From Monocercomonoides exilis (Eukaryota; Preaxostyla; Oxymonadida; Polymastigidae): 64,000 bases of DNA. Shown in pieces: positions 24,134-36,746 of the stretch. A program made the translations under genes and the position numbers. Below the pieces are notes generated by a model that did no database searches, was not told the origin of the DNA, and worked only from the letters and a program-made list of their open reading frames with translations. Each line of letters starts with the position of its first letter. Positions within the stretch are counted from its first letter, which is position 1. Where the stretch lies: positions 67,001 to 131,000 of the forward strand of contig LSRY02000020.1 in the NCBI GenBank assembly GCA_001643675.2. Direction: 5' to 3'.

Positions 24134-24859
24134 TTCCGACTTCTTAAAGTGGCATGGTCCCCTGGTATTCGTCGCTGCTTTCTTCTTCGCAGAATACAGA
24201 TATCTTCGCTTTCCACCTCCTCATCTTCGTCTTTTTCTCTTTCATCAGTTCAATTCAACGAAACAGCAACCAATTCACTAACGATAGAGACAAACTTTGA
24301 TTCGCTTTGGAGAGTTGTCGAAGATGTAAGTATGAATAAGGGTACTTGGTTGATGTTGCTTTCTACAATTTTTGTTTTTCAAGAAAGATTTTTTTGGAGA
24401 AATGATAATTTTTGTAAGCCTTTTATTTTGAAAAAATATTTTATTAAAAGCATTTATGTTCTCAAATATATTTCTCACAACAAAAATTGAATACGCTCAT
24501 TTCTTTCTATTTCTTCATTTGCTTCTTTCGATTTCCATTGCCCAGTGTCTCTCTCTCATCCAGACGAGTACCCTGGCGAGATAATACTCGAAGCAGGTGC
24601 TCATCGCATATTCGTATTCCCTGTGACATTCTCACTGTATTTGGTGGTTGTGACAATCCGCTCTTTTTCTACGATTTTGTCTTCTTCGCGCTCTTCTGCT
24701 TCGTCCATGTCATCTTCTTCGTTCTCTCCTTCATTCTCGTATCAGCAGCACCAGCTGATTCGGTATTTAGTAAATGAACACATCACACAAATTCGAAACG
24801 GTTTGCCACGAAAGTTAAATTGTGTTGAATGTATTTTATTTGGAAATGATCTTGACTAA
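24134..24859 (+). CDS. possible small spliced gene, model unresolved
   Basis: A strong donor-like GTAAGT at 24326 follows a Ser-rich frame ending 'FDSLWRVVED'. A clear acceptor (CATTGCCCAG) precedes a frame with SHPDEYPGEIILEAG, a hydrophobic segment and a Ser-rich tail ending at 24859. The phases of these two pieces do not match, so either another exon, a sequence error or a pseudogene intervenes. Codon composition at 24545-24700 is richer in G and C than the flanks, which supports some coding function. No family recognised. Confidence 0.3.
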
Positions 24860-26468
24860 GGAAGAAATTAAAGAAAGTCATTCATTCATTCATTCATTCC
24901 TTTTTATTTTTTGAACTTATTATTCTTTTTATTTATGATGTTTTGATTGATTATCTATGCTTTCAATCATAAAAATACTTTTCACATCTATTTCAGTCTG
25001 TGGAATGATTGACCATGTAGAATAAGCTTTATTTGTTGATATTTTTCCTCTGAGAATCAAAAAACATGTTTCAGTGCGAGTAAAGAAGGGAGCATCAAAT
25101 GCGATTCTCCTTTTTTTTATGTTATCATCAAATCATTTCACAAAGCATCATTTCATTTCACATCACCATTTTTCGATTTTCATTTGTTGTTAGTGTGTTA
25201 TTCTGATTTCAAAAAATATGTTTTATGTGAATAATTTTGTGTGCATTAATTTATTTGTTTTGGTGAAAAAATAAAGAAAAAGAGAAAAAAAAATTTTTTT
25301 TCTTTCTAAATGGTAATTTTTGTTTTAACATATGAGAATTTTAAAAATTAAAAGAAGAATATCTATCAAAGTCGAGAAAGAACAATGAAAATAAAATTAA
25401 CTAAAAATACAGCATTAAAATAAAAAAATACGGAGTTGGTGCGTCAAAGCAAATAAAACAAAAAATGAGGCAGACAACATTCCATAAAAGGTGATTTATA
25501 TGAATCTGCTGGAAGCACTAAAACAACACAAATAAATGACTAAGATGAAAACAAAAAAATTACTCAAAATAAAGAAAACAGTTTTTAATATCGATAAATA
25601 AGCACATGTTAAGAATTATATGATTCATTTAGTGTATACAAACTGAGCAACATAAGTGAAACGATTAAATATCAGATAACTACAGACACAAATAAAATAG
25701 CTGAAAAGATGAACGAATTTGCGAATAAAAACGTTAAAAATATCAGCGAAATGAAAGCAAATAAAGACGTAGACAAATCGTTCACAAGAAAAGTGGATAT
25801 ATATACAGATATTAATTTGATATCGAGGTATGCAAATAAAACGATAAAAAAAGGTGTAATCGGATCATCTTATGAACTGAAATGGGGAATGAAATGATGG
25901 CTTCCAATAGCATTTCGATAGAATGAAAGCAAAAACGATAATAAAATTCATTCACACAGAAATGAATGAAAACAAAGCAAAATGAATAAAAGGCAATGCA
26001 ACATGTTGCATAAGCACAGATAAGGTCTGCTCTAAATGAAATGAATTTGGTCATTTTCGAACAGATTGGCAGCTTCATCCTCATAAAAAACGAATCACGA
26101 AGGAAACAAAAAAGATAAAAAAGCATAAGGAAAGGACTCTGGGACCAAATGATATGATTTTGAATAATGTAAAATTTGCACTTACACATTCGTTTTTTTT
26201 CTGTTGGACATTGAAGCATACATAAATGTGATGTGTAACTAACTTTCTAAGGATCAAATTCTTTGGCTCCTTTTAACTTTTCAGGTTCATCTTTCTTTTC
26301 TCTCTTTCTCTCTTTCTCTCTTTCTCTCTTCCTCTCTTCCTCTCTTCCTCTCTTCCTCTCTTCCTCTCTTTCAATGCAATTTGCTTCTTTTCTTTTCTTT
26401 CTTTCTTTCTTTTTTTTTGCACAAGCACCTCCTATCTCATCAGAGCCAATCTGTGCTCAGCCAGACAT
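24860..26468. other. intergenic, with simple repeats
   Basis: About 1.6 kb of AT-rich DNA upstream of the 3' end of the giant minus-strand gene. It contains a short CATT/ATTC tetranucleotide run near 24876-24900 and a CTCTTT/CTCTTC pyrimidine microsatellite at about 26290-26372. No gene supported. Confidence 0.55.
26290..26372. repeat. CTCTTT/CTCTTC pyrimidine microsatellite
   Basis: Tandem hexamer-like units, first TTTCTC and then CTCTTC, occupy about 80 bases roughly 100 bases past the stop codon of the giant gene. Confidence 0.85.
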
Positions 26469-29400
26469 TCAAGGCACTTTTATCATCAGCGCAAACTCGT
26501 CGATGACCTTCTGGAGGATAGTTCTGTCCTGAAGCGACGCATTGTCCGAGTTCAGATACTGCACATACGACCTCGGCAGCACTGGATTGCCCAGGATGTT
26601 CTCCTTCTCCATCTCCACATCAGTCATCTTCCCGCCCAGCAGCACCGCCATTTCTCTGTCTGTCTTCTTCACATGCTCGCTTATCCACATCGCAATCAGT
26701 TGCAAAACACCATTCACATGCTGCGACGTCAGTGCCTTCCCCTTCCGCACTGTCGCCACCATCTGCAGCGATGCCACAAGCATCTTCTTGATCAGCTGCG
26801 CATGCACCTCAAAGTGCGGGATGCGGTGGCTCGACGGAATGCGATGCTTGATCATCAGCGTCTCTTCGTCGTAGAACATTGCAAAAGAGGCAATCAGGAA
26901 TCTCCTCATCACTTTGAAGTATGGATGCTCCAGCTGGTTCGTTCCATCAGGAAGAAGACGATAGAGCGCCTTTGTGCGCTTCACTTTCTTCTTCACCAGC
27001 ACTCCTCTCTCGTCATACACCTCCTCCTCTTCATGGGCATTCTTGTCGATCAGCTCACCCTTCTCGTTTGCTCTGCCTGCTCTGATGTCGTCTTCAAGCA
27101 AGATGTCCTTCCACTCTGCCAGTTGCGCCACTTCCTGCTTCACATCCATCGTCTGATCAATCGCGCCACACATTTCAGCTGCTAGCAGTGCAACAATGTG
27201 ATGCTCATAGTCAAGTCGATGCATATCCACAAGACACCCATCGTCCCATGCAGCTGTTCCCATCGCGGATTTCTCCTCTTCTCCATCGTGGATTGGATTG
27301 AGGTCGGTTATTTTGTTTGACACCAGTGCCACGTGGAAGAGGTCAGAGCGAGAAGGAATGAAGCACGCGAAATAGCCAATAGACGATGCCACAATCGATG
27401 CAACGAAGAGGAGAATGAGAAGTGTCTCGTACAACTTCGTCACTCTGTCCTGCTCCAAGACAAGAAGACGATTAAACTCCAGCAAACCATCACTCAGATC
27501 AAATATCATTGCAGAGTTCATAAACTGCACAGCCGAAGACTCCATCGTAATCAGCGAAGGATCCATGTCCTTCCCCAGCGTCTGGGCGCGTGTCACAAAC
27601 ATCGTAATCAGCGGATCGAGCCCAGCAAAGGAGCCATACAGATCATAAATGTTGTTCTTTCCAGTGCACTGCGATTTGTCTGCCTTGAAGCAGCTCGTGT
27701 TCTCAAACATCAGTTTGTTCAGTGCAGAGCCTGGGTTGACTGTGCGGATTGCATCAAGCGCCTCTATTTCATCATCGCCTGTAATAATCAAGTTGCCGTC
27801 GTTATCTTTGTTGCCCATGGTTACTTTCTGGTTCAGCTGGATAAGAAATTCTATTCCATCGAGCAGCAGATTCTGTTGTGTGGTGAGTGACGTGTTCAGA
27901 TAGCTCATGTTGGTCACAATAGGATTGGTGGAACCTGTAATCTCAAAGATCGTTGGCGGGTCTGCAGCAAACGGGGCAGCAAGGTTAATGGAGAAGAAGG
28001 TCAGAAAGTTCATGATGAAGGCACGGTACATCGAAAGGAACACATTTCCCATCATTTCAGTCGCCTTCTGGTTGGCAAACACACAAATCACAAAGAATGC
28101 AACAGGAAGGAGTGTAATCAGCACAAAGCCAAATCCAATGCGGAAGTAGAATGTCATCCGAACAGGCGAGCCCATCGTGTTTATCTGCTCATGTAGCTCT
28201 TCCAGCTTTTCCTGTTCTTTCTCATTCAGCCTTTGCTCTTCGTCTGCCTGCTTGGAATCGCCATTCGCAGCAGCTTGTGGTGCAAGTGGCGTCATCATCG
28301 GAGAAGGTGTCTTTTGTGGTGCCTGAGAGCCAGGTTGTGGGGAAGCTGAAGGAGATATGAATCCGTTGTGGCCATACGATGTCTGCGATCCATTTGTCTG
28401 TGGAGGAGAGACAGTGCCACTGGGAGACACTCCAAACGGGGACTGTTGGTAGAAGAAGCCGTCAAACTGCGACGAAGGCGTGGCGAAGGAGGACGAGTTC
28501 TGCGAGGCCATCTGCTGCGCCTGCTGGGCAAACGAGGGCGAGGTGGTTGCCTGCGGCGGGGGAGTCCAGCCGAGCTGGTGAGCAAGCTGGGCAAACGCAC
28601 TCAGCTGCATCTGGCTGGCCAGAAAGTCCGAGGCAAAGGGGCTGCCTGGATTGTGCATGTATGGCTGCGGGGGATAGGCCTGTGTGGGTATCATCTGGTA
28701 GTGATTCTGGAAGTTGAGCTGAGGGTGGAAGAGGTTCGGAACAGGAGTGTTGCGGTCGTGGCTCTGATCGTATTCAATGCGCGAGTTCCAGGAAGGTGTG
28801 TCTGTGTAGATGCTGTCTGCTGTCTGGAAGCGATGAGAGGGCGGATAATCTGAATGGGGCTGCGCAAATGACTGTGTGCGGTGCTGCTGTGGTGGATGAG
28901 GCGAGTGTCTGCTCTGCTTGCGAGATGAGAGGGAAGTGCGGGACTCGTGTGGTGAGAGATGCCATGTGGACTGCGACTGCACTTTGTTCAGAGGATGTTT
29001 AGCGTTGCTCTGTTGTTGCTGCTGTTGCTCGCTCGTCTGCAGCTCGTTGAAGTGCTTCCGGCTGAAGTGATGGTGAAGCTCCTTATCAGACTCACTTGGC
29101 TGCGTCTCTGCTCTGTGGATCTGCTTCTGTCTGTGTGACTTCGTTCGATGAATTTGCTGAGGTGGTGGCTGTGGAGCCTGCTCTTCTTGTTGGGCGGGTG
29201 GATGTGGGCTCTCTCTGTGTAGAGTGGATGGACTGCCTTCATCGAACATCTCGTGTTCTTTGCTTTGCACAGCCTGTTGAGAGAGATGGGTGGGTGTAGA
29301 TGGCGAGGGAGAGAGACCAGTGCTGCGTCCATATCCATCGGAGGAGGCGTCAGTCTGCAGAAGAGGTGATGCAGGCTCAGCAAATGAACTGATCGGCGAT

Positions 29401-32400
29401 TCTTGTTTGAGAGAGGCCTCGCTAATGTGTGGTGTTGAATGGGAAATGCGTTCGACGTCAGACTCCAACTCGTCAGAGATCACCAAAATTGCCTCTTTTG
29501 ACTGGTTGTGTTGTGGCATAAGAGACGATGAGTCAGTCTGGTTATCAAGAGAACCACCTGAAGTCAAAGGAACAGGAGAAAGAGGTGAAGAAGAGGAAGA
29601 GGAAGAGGATGATGAAGATGATGAGGAAGAAGAATAGGAAGAAGAAGAGGAAGATAAAGGAGAAGGTGATGAAACAGAAGCTGTAATAGGAGACGATGAA
29701 GACAACAAATGTGACGATCCTTGTAATTCAGGTGTGTTTGGCGTGTCAGTCACTTGCTGTTGAACTGCCCCCACATTTGATGCCTCTGCTTCCTTATTAG
29801 CATTCTGAATGGACGCAGCAACAGATTGAATGCAAGGCGCAACAGTCGCACTAATGATGGTCTCGCTCAGCATCGTGTCATTTGGAGATATGGTTGATGA
29901 TGTCACAGCTGTTGTGGCTGAGCCAATTGATTGCTGACTCTGCGACGACCTGATCTGGATGATTTCATGTATCGTGGCTGACTGGTTGGGCAGGATGGTT
30001 CCTTTCAGCTCTTCATGGTCTTCTTCTTCCTCATCCTCTTCTTTCATCTCAATCCGCTCTGACTTCTTCAGCCCACTCGTCCCAACATTCGCACTCTCTT
30101 TTGCTGCCACCGCTGCTGCAGCTGTTCTGTCACCTGCATCTTTTCTTTTCCTCATCGAATTCTTGTGGCTCAGAATGAGCTTGCTGTCTGACTGGGCTGC
30201 TTTTATCTGCTCCTGAGCTGCCACAAGCGCTTCCATCCTCTTCCTCTCCTCGTTCCCATCTGCTTCTTCCACTCCATTCGCATACGGCGGCTCTGCAATA
30301 TTCAGTTGTGCTACATCTTTCGATCTCAGCTGTTCTGTGTGTCTGCGGTTGACAGATGCGTTTGGATCATATTCTTCTCCCAAATTGTGTTCATACTGCT
30401 CAATATCTTCAGTCATCACTTGCTCCTCTTTTGTCTGCGGAGGCTTCACCAGCTGCGGCAGCTTGGTTTTCGACTGCGCTTCGCTCTTCGAAATGCGGAA
30501 GGAATGTCTGCTACGCGGCGTCCGCTTTGGTTTCTGCAGACGTGGCAATTGCTTTCTTGATGTCTGATGTGACTGGCTCTGCAGCTTCGGAGAGAGTTGA
30601 AGCTGATACGTCGACTGCGAATGTGCCTGAGAGCGTGTGGTGAGGTTGATCGACTGCAGCACAGCTTGTGACTGAGAACTCTGCATCGACGATACACGCT
30701 TCAGCTTGCTGGACGACACATTGCCAATCGTCTTGTACCGATTGTGCGCCACTTGCAGCGCTTTTTTACTGCCAAAGCCGTCTTCACCGGTTGGCGGGTT
30801 GTCAAACAGCATCTCGTTTTCTGAGTCCATCGACATATCTGAACTCGAACGCTGCGTCGTTCGCTCGTATTCTGCTCTTGATTGTGAATGGACCATTCTT
30901 CTTTCGCTCTTCCCATCTCTGTCGTCCACTCCTCCTCCTCCTCCTCCTCCCCCAACTCCTCCATATGTCTTCACATCCAGCGAGTCCAGCACAGCCACTG
31001 CAGTGGGCGACTCAATGCTCGCTCGCGAGGCTGTTGTGGACGACTGGAACATTGCTGCGTCTTCAGGCTCCATCTGATTCTCTGCATCGTCCAGCCGCTT
31101 CTTCAGCTGCAGGATCTGCTCCTTCGGCACGCGGCACAAGTCAAACATGACAGCCTTCCTCTCCTTCTTCAGCTTGGCGATGGTAACAATGTACTGAAGC
31201 AGTTGGATGATGATTGTGATGACCAGCAGCGTCATACCAATAGACACCGACAGAATTGTCATTTGATTGCCGCTCTTCAGCGTGAGGGACGAGTAGAACA
31301 AGGTTGCTGCCTTCAGCTTCTCAGACACAGTGACTGGGATGTTGGCAGAGATGTATGCCATGCTGTTCTGAGAGGAAGAGGAGGCATATGTGAAGGAGCG
31401 TGCCATGTCGTGAAGTGTGTTCGAGATGCTGGAGACTAAGTCAATCATCGACACATTCGTCTGCCAGAATGCCTTGTATGTTGCATCCGGTCGCATAAAG
31501 CTTATTGTCTGCTTCATTGTATCCAGCTCCCACTGCTCAAACTGTACTGTCTGCGACGACTGTGCGTAGATATCATCGAGCAGCTTGCTGACTGTCCTCT
31601 GCTCTTCCGACAGCAGAGCATCGATGTTTCTGTGTGTCGGCATCCACCCCAGAAGAGACTGGTCAACAGCGCCGCTTTCGATCGTGGCGATGTATCTGGA
31701 GTAGAGCATGATGGTGGCGAAGGACAGCATCATCTGCGTGCCCTTGTTGATAATGTTGACTGTTGCCTTCGACTCGCTGAATTGCATCGTCGTCAGCACA
31801 AACCCGATAATGAGCGCAACCATAAACATCGTCATGCACAGTGCTAAAAGAGGGTAGAAAAGGGGAAGAAGCTTCTTCTGCTTCATCGAAATGTTCAATG
31901 TATCCACTGCACTTCCACCTGTGCCACTTGCACTGCCTGGCCCAGAACCAATCGAGTTGCGCATGGCCTTCGCCCGCTTCGCGCGTTTCTTCTTCTCAAG
32001 CTGCAACTTCTTCTTCTGCATCTGCTTGACCACATCCACGTTGTCTGTCAGTGCAACAGACGGATCAATATTTCTCCCTCTGAACGATGTTGATGATCTG
32101 CTCATGACACTCATCGTCTCAGGCACAGGATGTCTCACCGGAGCAAGCGAAGCAGTCGATGCGGTGTTCGCAATAGGCATCGTTCCAAGTGCAGTTGTCG
32201 AGGGGAAGTTCGAACTCAGGCCCAACAAACTGGGTGTTGTGTTGTAGTTGTCAGAGAAGCCCTTCTCTCTCGTCAGCCCTGTCACTCCTCCTCCCATTCC
32301 ACCCCATCCCCATCCGCCGACTCCTTCCAGCTGCACCATGCTCTCCTGCCCCATCCCCGTCTGCCCAAATGTGAATGTATCATCCAGTGTAGTTGATTGT

Positions 32401-35400
32401 GTGTATGTCAGCATCGATGCCTCGTCTTCAATAGCATTCGCCTGCATAAACAGAAGTGTTGCTGTCTCATCGTCTCTAAAGATGTCTCTAAGTAATGTTC
32501 CATACGCCCTCAGCACCTGCGTCGACTGCGGATTGGAGATGAGCAGCGAGTTGAACTCGGCGTTGGCTTCTTCCTCGTTCTGGATGGCCTTCTCAATCGT
32601 CATCGCTATTTTAGGCAGATCTAATCGCTCTTTTGACAAGAGCAGATACGCCTGCTGAAGATAAGCACGTGCCAAGTCAACACCTTTTGAGGCTCTGTCG
32701 AAACGCTGTTTGAACTGAAGAGAGAGAGAAGCATTGGGTGAGGATGAGGCTGATGGAAGATAGAGAATAAATAATAAATCAAAACATATGAGAAGGATAT
32801 AATACATATGAATATTGTTATTATTTATAAAGAAAAATATCATCTCATTAACCAACAAACATAACAGCAGTGTATAATTAAATTCTCCAATAAAAATGAA
32901 CACTCTCGTCAACCACACACACCTCCTCTTGTTCTCTGTGCCTTCCTCTCGACGTCTCTCAGCAGGCAGAACATGACAAATCTCTCGTGGATGGACGGAA
33001 TGCACTGCCGCAGAAACTGAATGGCCTGCATAAACTTCATCGTGCTCTCTGTGAAACTCATGTGGAAGATGCAGCAGCTCAGCCAGAGCGGCGACGAGTT
33101 GCGGAATTTCTTCACGCCATAGCTCAAAATGTTGTCGGCGAGGTCGATGCATTCAGGGCTCTTGGCAAAAGAAGAGTGAGAAAGAAAGCGGATGGCGTGG
33201 ATGACAGCTGTGGGCGAGGAGTACTTGGGGAGGACGCGAGGTGAGGAGGGAGATAACTGTGAGGCTAAGGTAGCAATAGAAGAGGAGGATGAGGAGGAAG
33301 CAGATGAAGAGGAAGAGGAAGAAGAAGATGAGGAAGAATTACTCGCGCCAGGTTGATTTTGCGGCAGCGGGAAGAAGAGCAGTGGAGTTGGTGGGTTAGC
33401 AATTGTTGGGGTTGTGGTGAATCTGGCAGAAGGGTGTTCTCCGAGAGGAGAATGATGGATGGGCTGGTGGATGGAGCTGACTGTTGGGAGCAGCTGTCTC
33501 GAAGGGGAAGCAGACATCGCCAGACGGGAGGAAGGGAAAGATGTGGATGAGACAGGGCGCAGCTGGTCAGCAGAGAAGCAGTTTGGGACAGGAGTTGAGC
33601 TCTGCATTGAGTGCATGCCAATCGGAGAGAGCACACTCGGCGCAGGAGAGACAACAGGTGAGGAAGATCCCACAGCCATGCTGTTATTATTGTTACTGTT
33701 GTTATTGTAATAAGAACTGTTGTTGTTGCTGTTGTGATTGCGAGCGCTCTGAATGGGTGAGCCAGACGTCCTTCTCGCCAGCAGCGGCACATTCGATCCC
33801 CACGCCTCGCTCGGTGCCTTCATCCCAATTGCACCTTGTTTCTGTCCGTCGCTGTTACCCTCTGCCTTCCTCTGTGCCTCACTCACAGCAGCTGAGTGTG
33901 TTGAGTGTGTGGAGCGTGTGGAGCGGGGCGTCCTCACCAGCTGAAGGGGCATGCTGTCTGCAGGCGCCAGAGGTACTGGGGTGTGTGCGGGGGAGATGCG
34001 CTGTGCTGAGTCCAAAGGCGAATGGGCAGGCGAAACATCATTCGGAGTGCTTAAGGGAAGCACATTTGTCAGCACTTCGTCTTCGTCTATCGCTGCAACC
34101 TCTGCATTCTCATCTCCTTCATCAGCTTCTCTGCTTCTGTCTGACTTCAGCTTTTGTTCTTCTTCTCCTTCTCCTCCTTCGTGTCCTTCATGAATATCAT
34201 GCACTTCATGCACTTCATTACCATCACTTTCTTCTTCATGTTGATGTTCTTCTGGTTCTTCATGCTCTTCCTCCTCCATCTCATCTTCCCCAACTCCCTC
34301 TGCCATTGCCTCATCGTCCTCTTCTCCCATCGTCTCCTGCCCATTCCCTTGTTCCTTTGCCAACTCATCTTCACTTCCCTTCATCATCCTCGTTGATGAC
34401 GTGGCTGAAGATGAATGTGATGTTGGCAGAGGTCCCTGGAAACCATGTTCCTGAAAGTTGTCTTGTGACAGCTTCAGAGGAGAGCGGTGGGAAGGAAGCG
34501 CAAGATTGATCTTGTCTAGCTGATCGGGCTGATTGGACTGTACTGTCACTTCATTCGCTGACTGTATCGAAAGCGAAGATGAAGAGGAGGAAGTCGAAGT
34601 GACTGGAGAAGAAGAAGAAGAAGATGTGTTTGTGGAGGCAGAGCCAGCGGTAGTTGTCTGAAAAGCAGAGAGAGAAGCAGTCTGTTGCATTTGAGGCGAC
34701 GCCATGACCGCAGGGCTGACGACAGGCAGAGCGAACTGAGTGGCCTTCAGATTGGGTGTGGTGGGGGTGGCTGACTGGGCAGTGGGGGTGGGGGAGATGG
34801 TGATTTGGATGGGGGGCATTATAGGGGAAGGGGGGAAGGGCTCGGTGGGTGTGAGAGACTGGACGAGGGGGGAGTTCTGGGAAGAAGGAGAGCAGGGGCT
34901 GTGGAAGTGGGGGGAGGTTCCGCCTTGTTGCATCGAAGGAAAGAGAGAGTTGGAGAAGGAAGAGAAGGCAAGAGAGGAGGAGGAGCACGACTGGCTCATC
35001 TGCTGTGACTGCATTTGCTGTTGCTGTTGTATCTGAAGGTGTCTGGCTGATTTGAATGGAGTGGAAGACGCTCGGATGTCTACAAGATGTGAAAGGGGAC
35101 GGAATTGGCGAGCGGATTTCGATGGGACTGAAAATATAAATTATCATTAAAAAAAATCAATGAAACCATTATTTTATTTCAAAATAAAGCTTTTCGTTAT
35201 TTCTTTAAAAACAAGAATAATAAATATTCCTGATTATTTTTCTTTCATTCTCTTTTCCCCCAGCCACACACCCATCATCTGCTCAATGTTTCCCTCGTCT
35301 CTTCTTCCCGACAAAATCAACATCTCTTTCTCTTTCATCTGCTGCTGCCCAGGTGCAAGTGGAATTGTTTCCTCTCCCTTCTTCATTGCCCACTCTGAAT

Positions 35401-36653
35401 ACGACAGCCGCCTCGCCAGAAAGAACGCCCCGACAGTCACGCCTGCCCCAAACACCACAATCCCTGCCCAGATGAGCGCCACTCCCCACACCGGCATTTC
35501 TGTGTAGTCGACTGTGTCCCCGTCTTCCAGCAGGGTTACATGCGAACACGCAGTGGATATCGTACCAAACAGAAAGAACACCAGCGGCAGAGCATGCGAT
35601 GCGGCCATCACTGCGTTGCCGATTGGAAGCGTGAACGGCTGCCAAAACACTGCCAGCAGCGTCAGAATCGCATAGCAGATCGTCCCGATGATGGATGGCA
35701 CCAGCGGAGATTTGCGCAGAGTAATCGATAAGACAATCACAAGAACATTGATTATTCCGCTGAATGTAACAAAGACGCCGTTTTGTGCTCCAAACGGATC
35801 TTTGCCTCGAAGATCGTAGCTGAAAACAAAAAATCGTACAGTCAATGCAGCAACAACATGAAGAACAAGAAGAACAATTCCAATGACAAGTAAAGGAATA
35901 CGACTTCCGGATGAACTGCATCCAAGATCGTAGACAGAAGCAGTCATTATTGATGATGAGATATATTCTCCGGATGTTGTTGTGCATAAAAGATTCCCTG
36001 AAAGCACATTAATACCAGGGATAAAGAAAATGTACGATAATAGCAATGCAAATAAGTTTGTATTGTAAGACAGCACAGGATTCATTGACGATCCTTTTCT
36101 GTTAAAAAAAGCTCCAATGCCAATTGCCGCAACTTCCAAAAGCATAATTGGAGCAAAGATACTTGTCATAACTAAAATGAACGCATCATGCGACCAAGAT
36201 ATTGAAAAATCAACATAACTAAAAATATTTTCAAATATTTAAATTTGTTGTTAATCTTATGATCAAACCGAAAAACATCAATGACAGTTTGATGTATTGC
36301 TGAAGGCAATGGGATATATTCGAATTTCATTGGAATGGCGATGCATTGCAATGTTATGAAAATGATTGATATATACCAAAAGATCGAATGAAAACGAGAC
36401 TCCTAAATTTTATTAAAATAATTTGAAAATATAATTCTATAAATCGCAGAAAATACCTTATGAAATGTGAATAAAGAAGAAAACAATCTGTTTTAAGAAT
36501 GGAAATTTCTTAATTATCTGAATGGATAATAAAATTTTATTTTACAAACAATTCATCAAAAGTACTGAATCTCACAACAGCTAAGCCTGTACTCGTTGAC
36601 TCAGACGATACAGATCGACTCATCGACCGGTTTTCATCGTCTTTTTGTGTCAT
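26469..36653 (-). CDS. giant multi-pass protein: TmcB/C-like repeat region plus C-terminal hemerythrin-like domain
   Basis: Exons 36653-36550, 36487-36457, 36402-36269, 36218-35272, 35127-32921 and 32714-26469 join in phase to 3,222 residues. The first 380 residues contain about ten membrane segments. Then comes a Ser/Gln/Glu-rich low-complexity stretch (residues about 420-1040), and a helical repeat block at about 1050-1250 with LLISNPQSTQVLRAYGTLL, the pattern of the TmcB/TmcC TPR-like domain. More membrane segments follow near 1500-1800, a second very long low-complexity region, and two membrane helices flanking an extracytoplasmic loop near 2550-2900. Residues about 2965-3165 look like a hemerythrin fold, which binds a di-iron centre: MHRLDYEHH, MFYDEETLM, HRIPHFEVH and WISEHVKKTD. 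No cyclase or kinase domain was found. A role in O2 or redox sensing is inference. Confidence 0.8.
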
Positions 36654-36746
36654 AACACAAAGCGGTTGTTCGAAGTTTCCTTAAAAAATGTAAGGGATTA
36701 TAAAAATAAGTTATTTTATTCTGATCAATAAAAAATATTCCTGAAA
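36654..36746. promoter_or_regulatory. 93-bp divergent promoter region
   Basis: Only 93 bases separate the inferred start codons of the giant minus-strand gene and CDC50. Both promoters and 5' leaders must fit here or overlap the neighbouring first exon. No core motif recognised. Confidence 0.5.

Noticed and set aside
28100-34500. Many long plus-strand frames opposite the giant gene
   Set aside because: They are antisense shadows of GC-richer coding sequence; their composition mirrors the minus-strand low-complexity codons and they have no domains.
33484-34509. 341-residue plus frame that looks like a protein
   Set aside because: Antisense to the Ser/Gln-rich part of the giant gene; Leu/His/Cys-rich composition is the complement of Ser/Gln/Glu codons.
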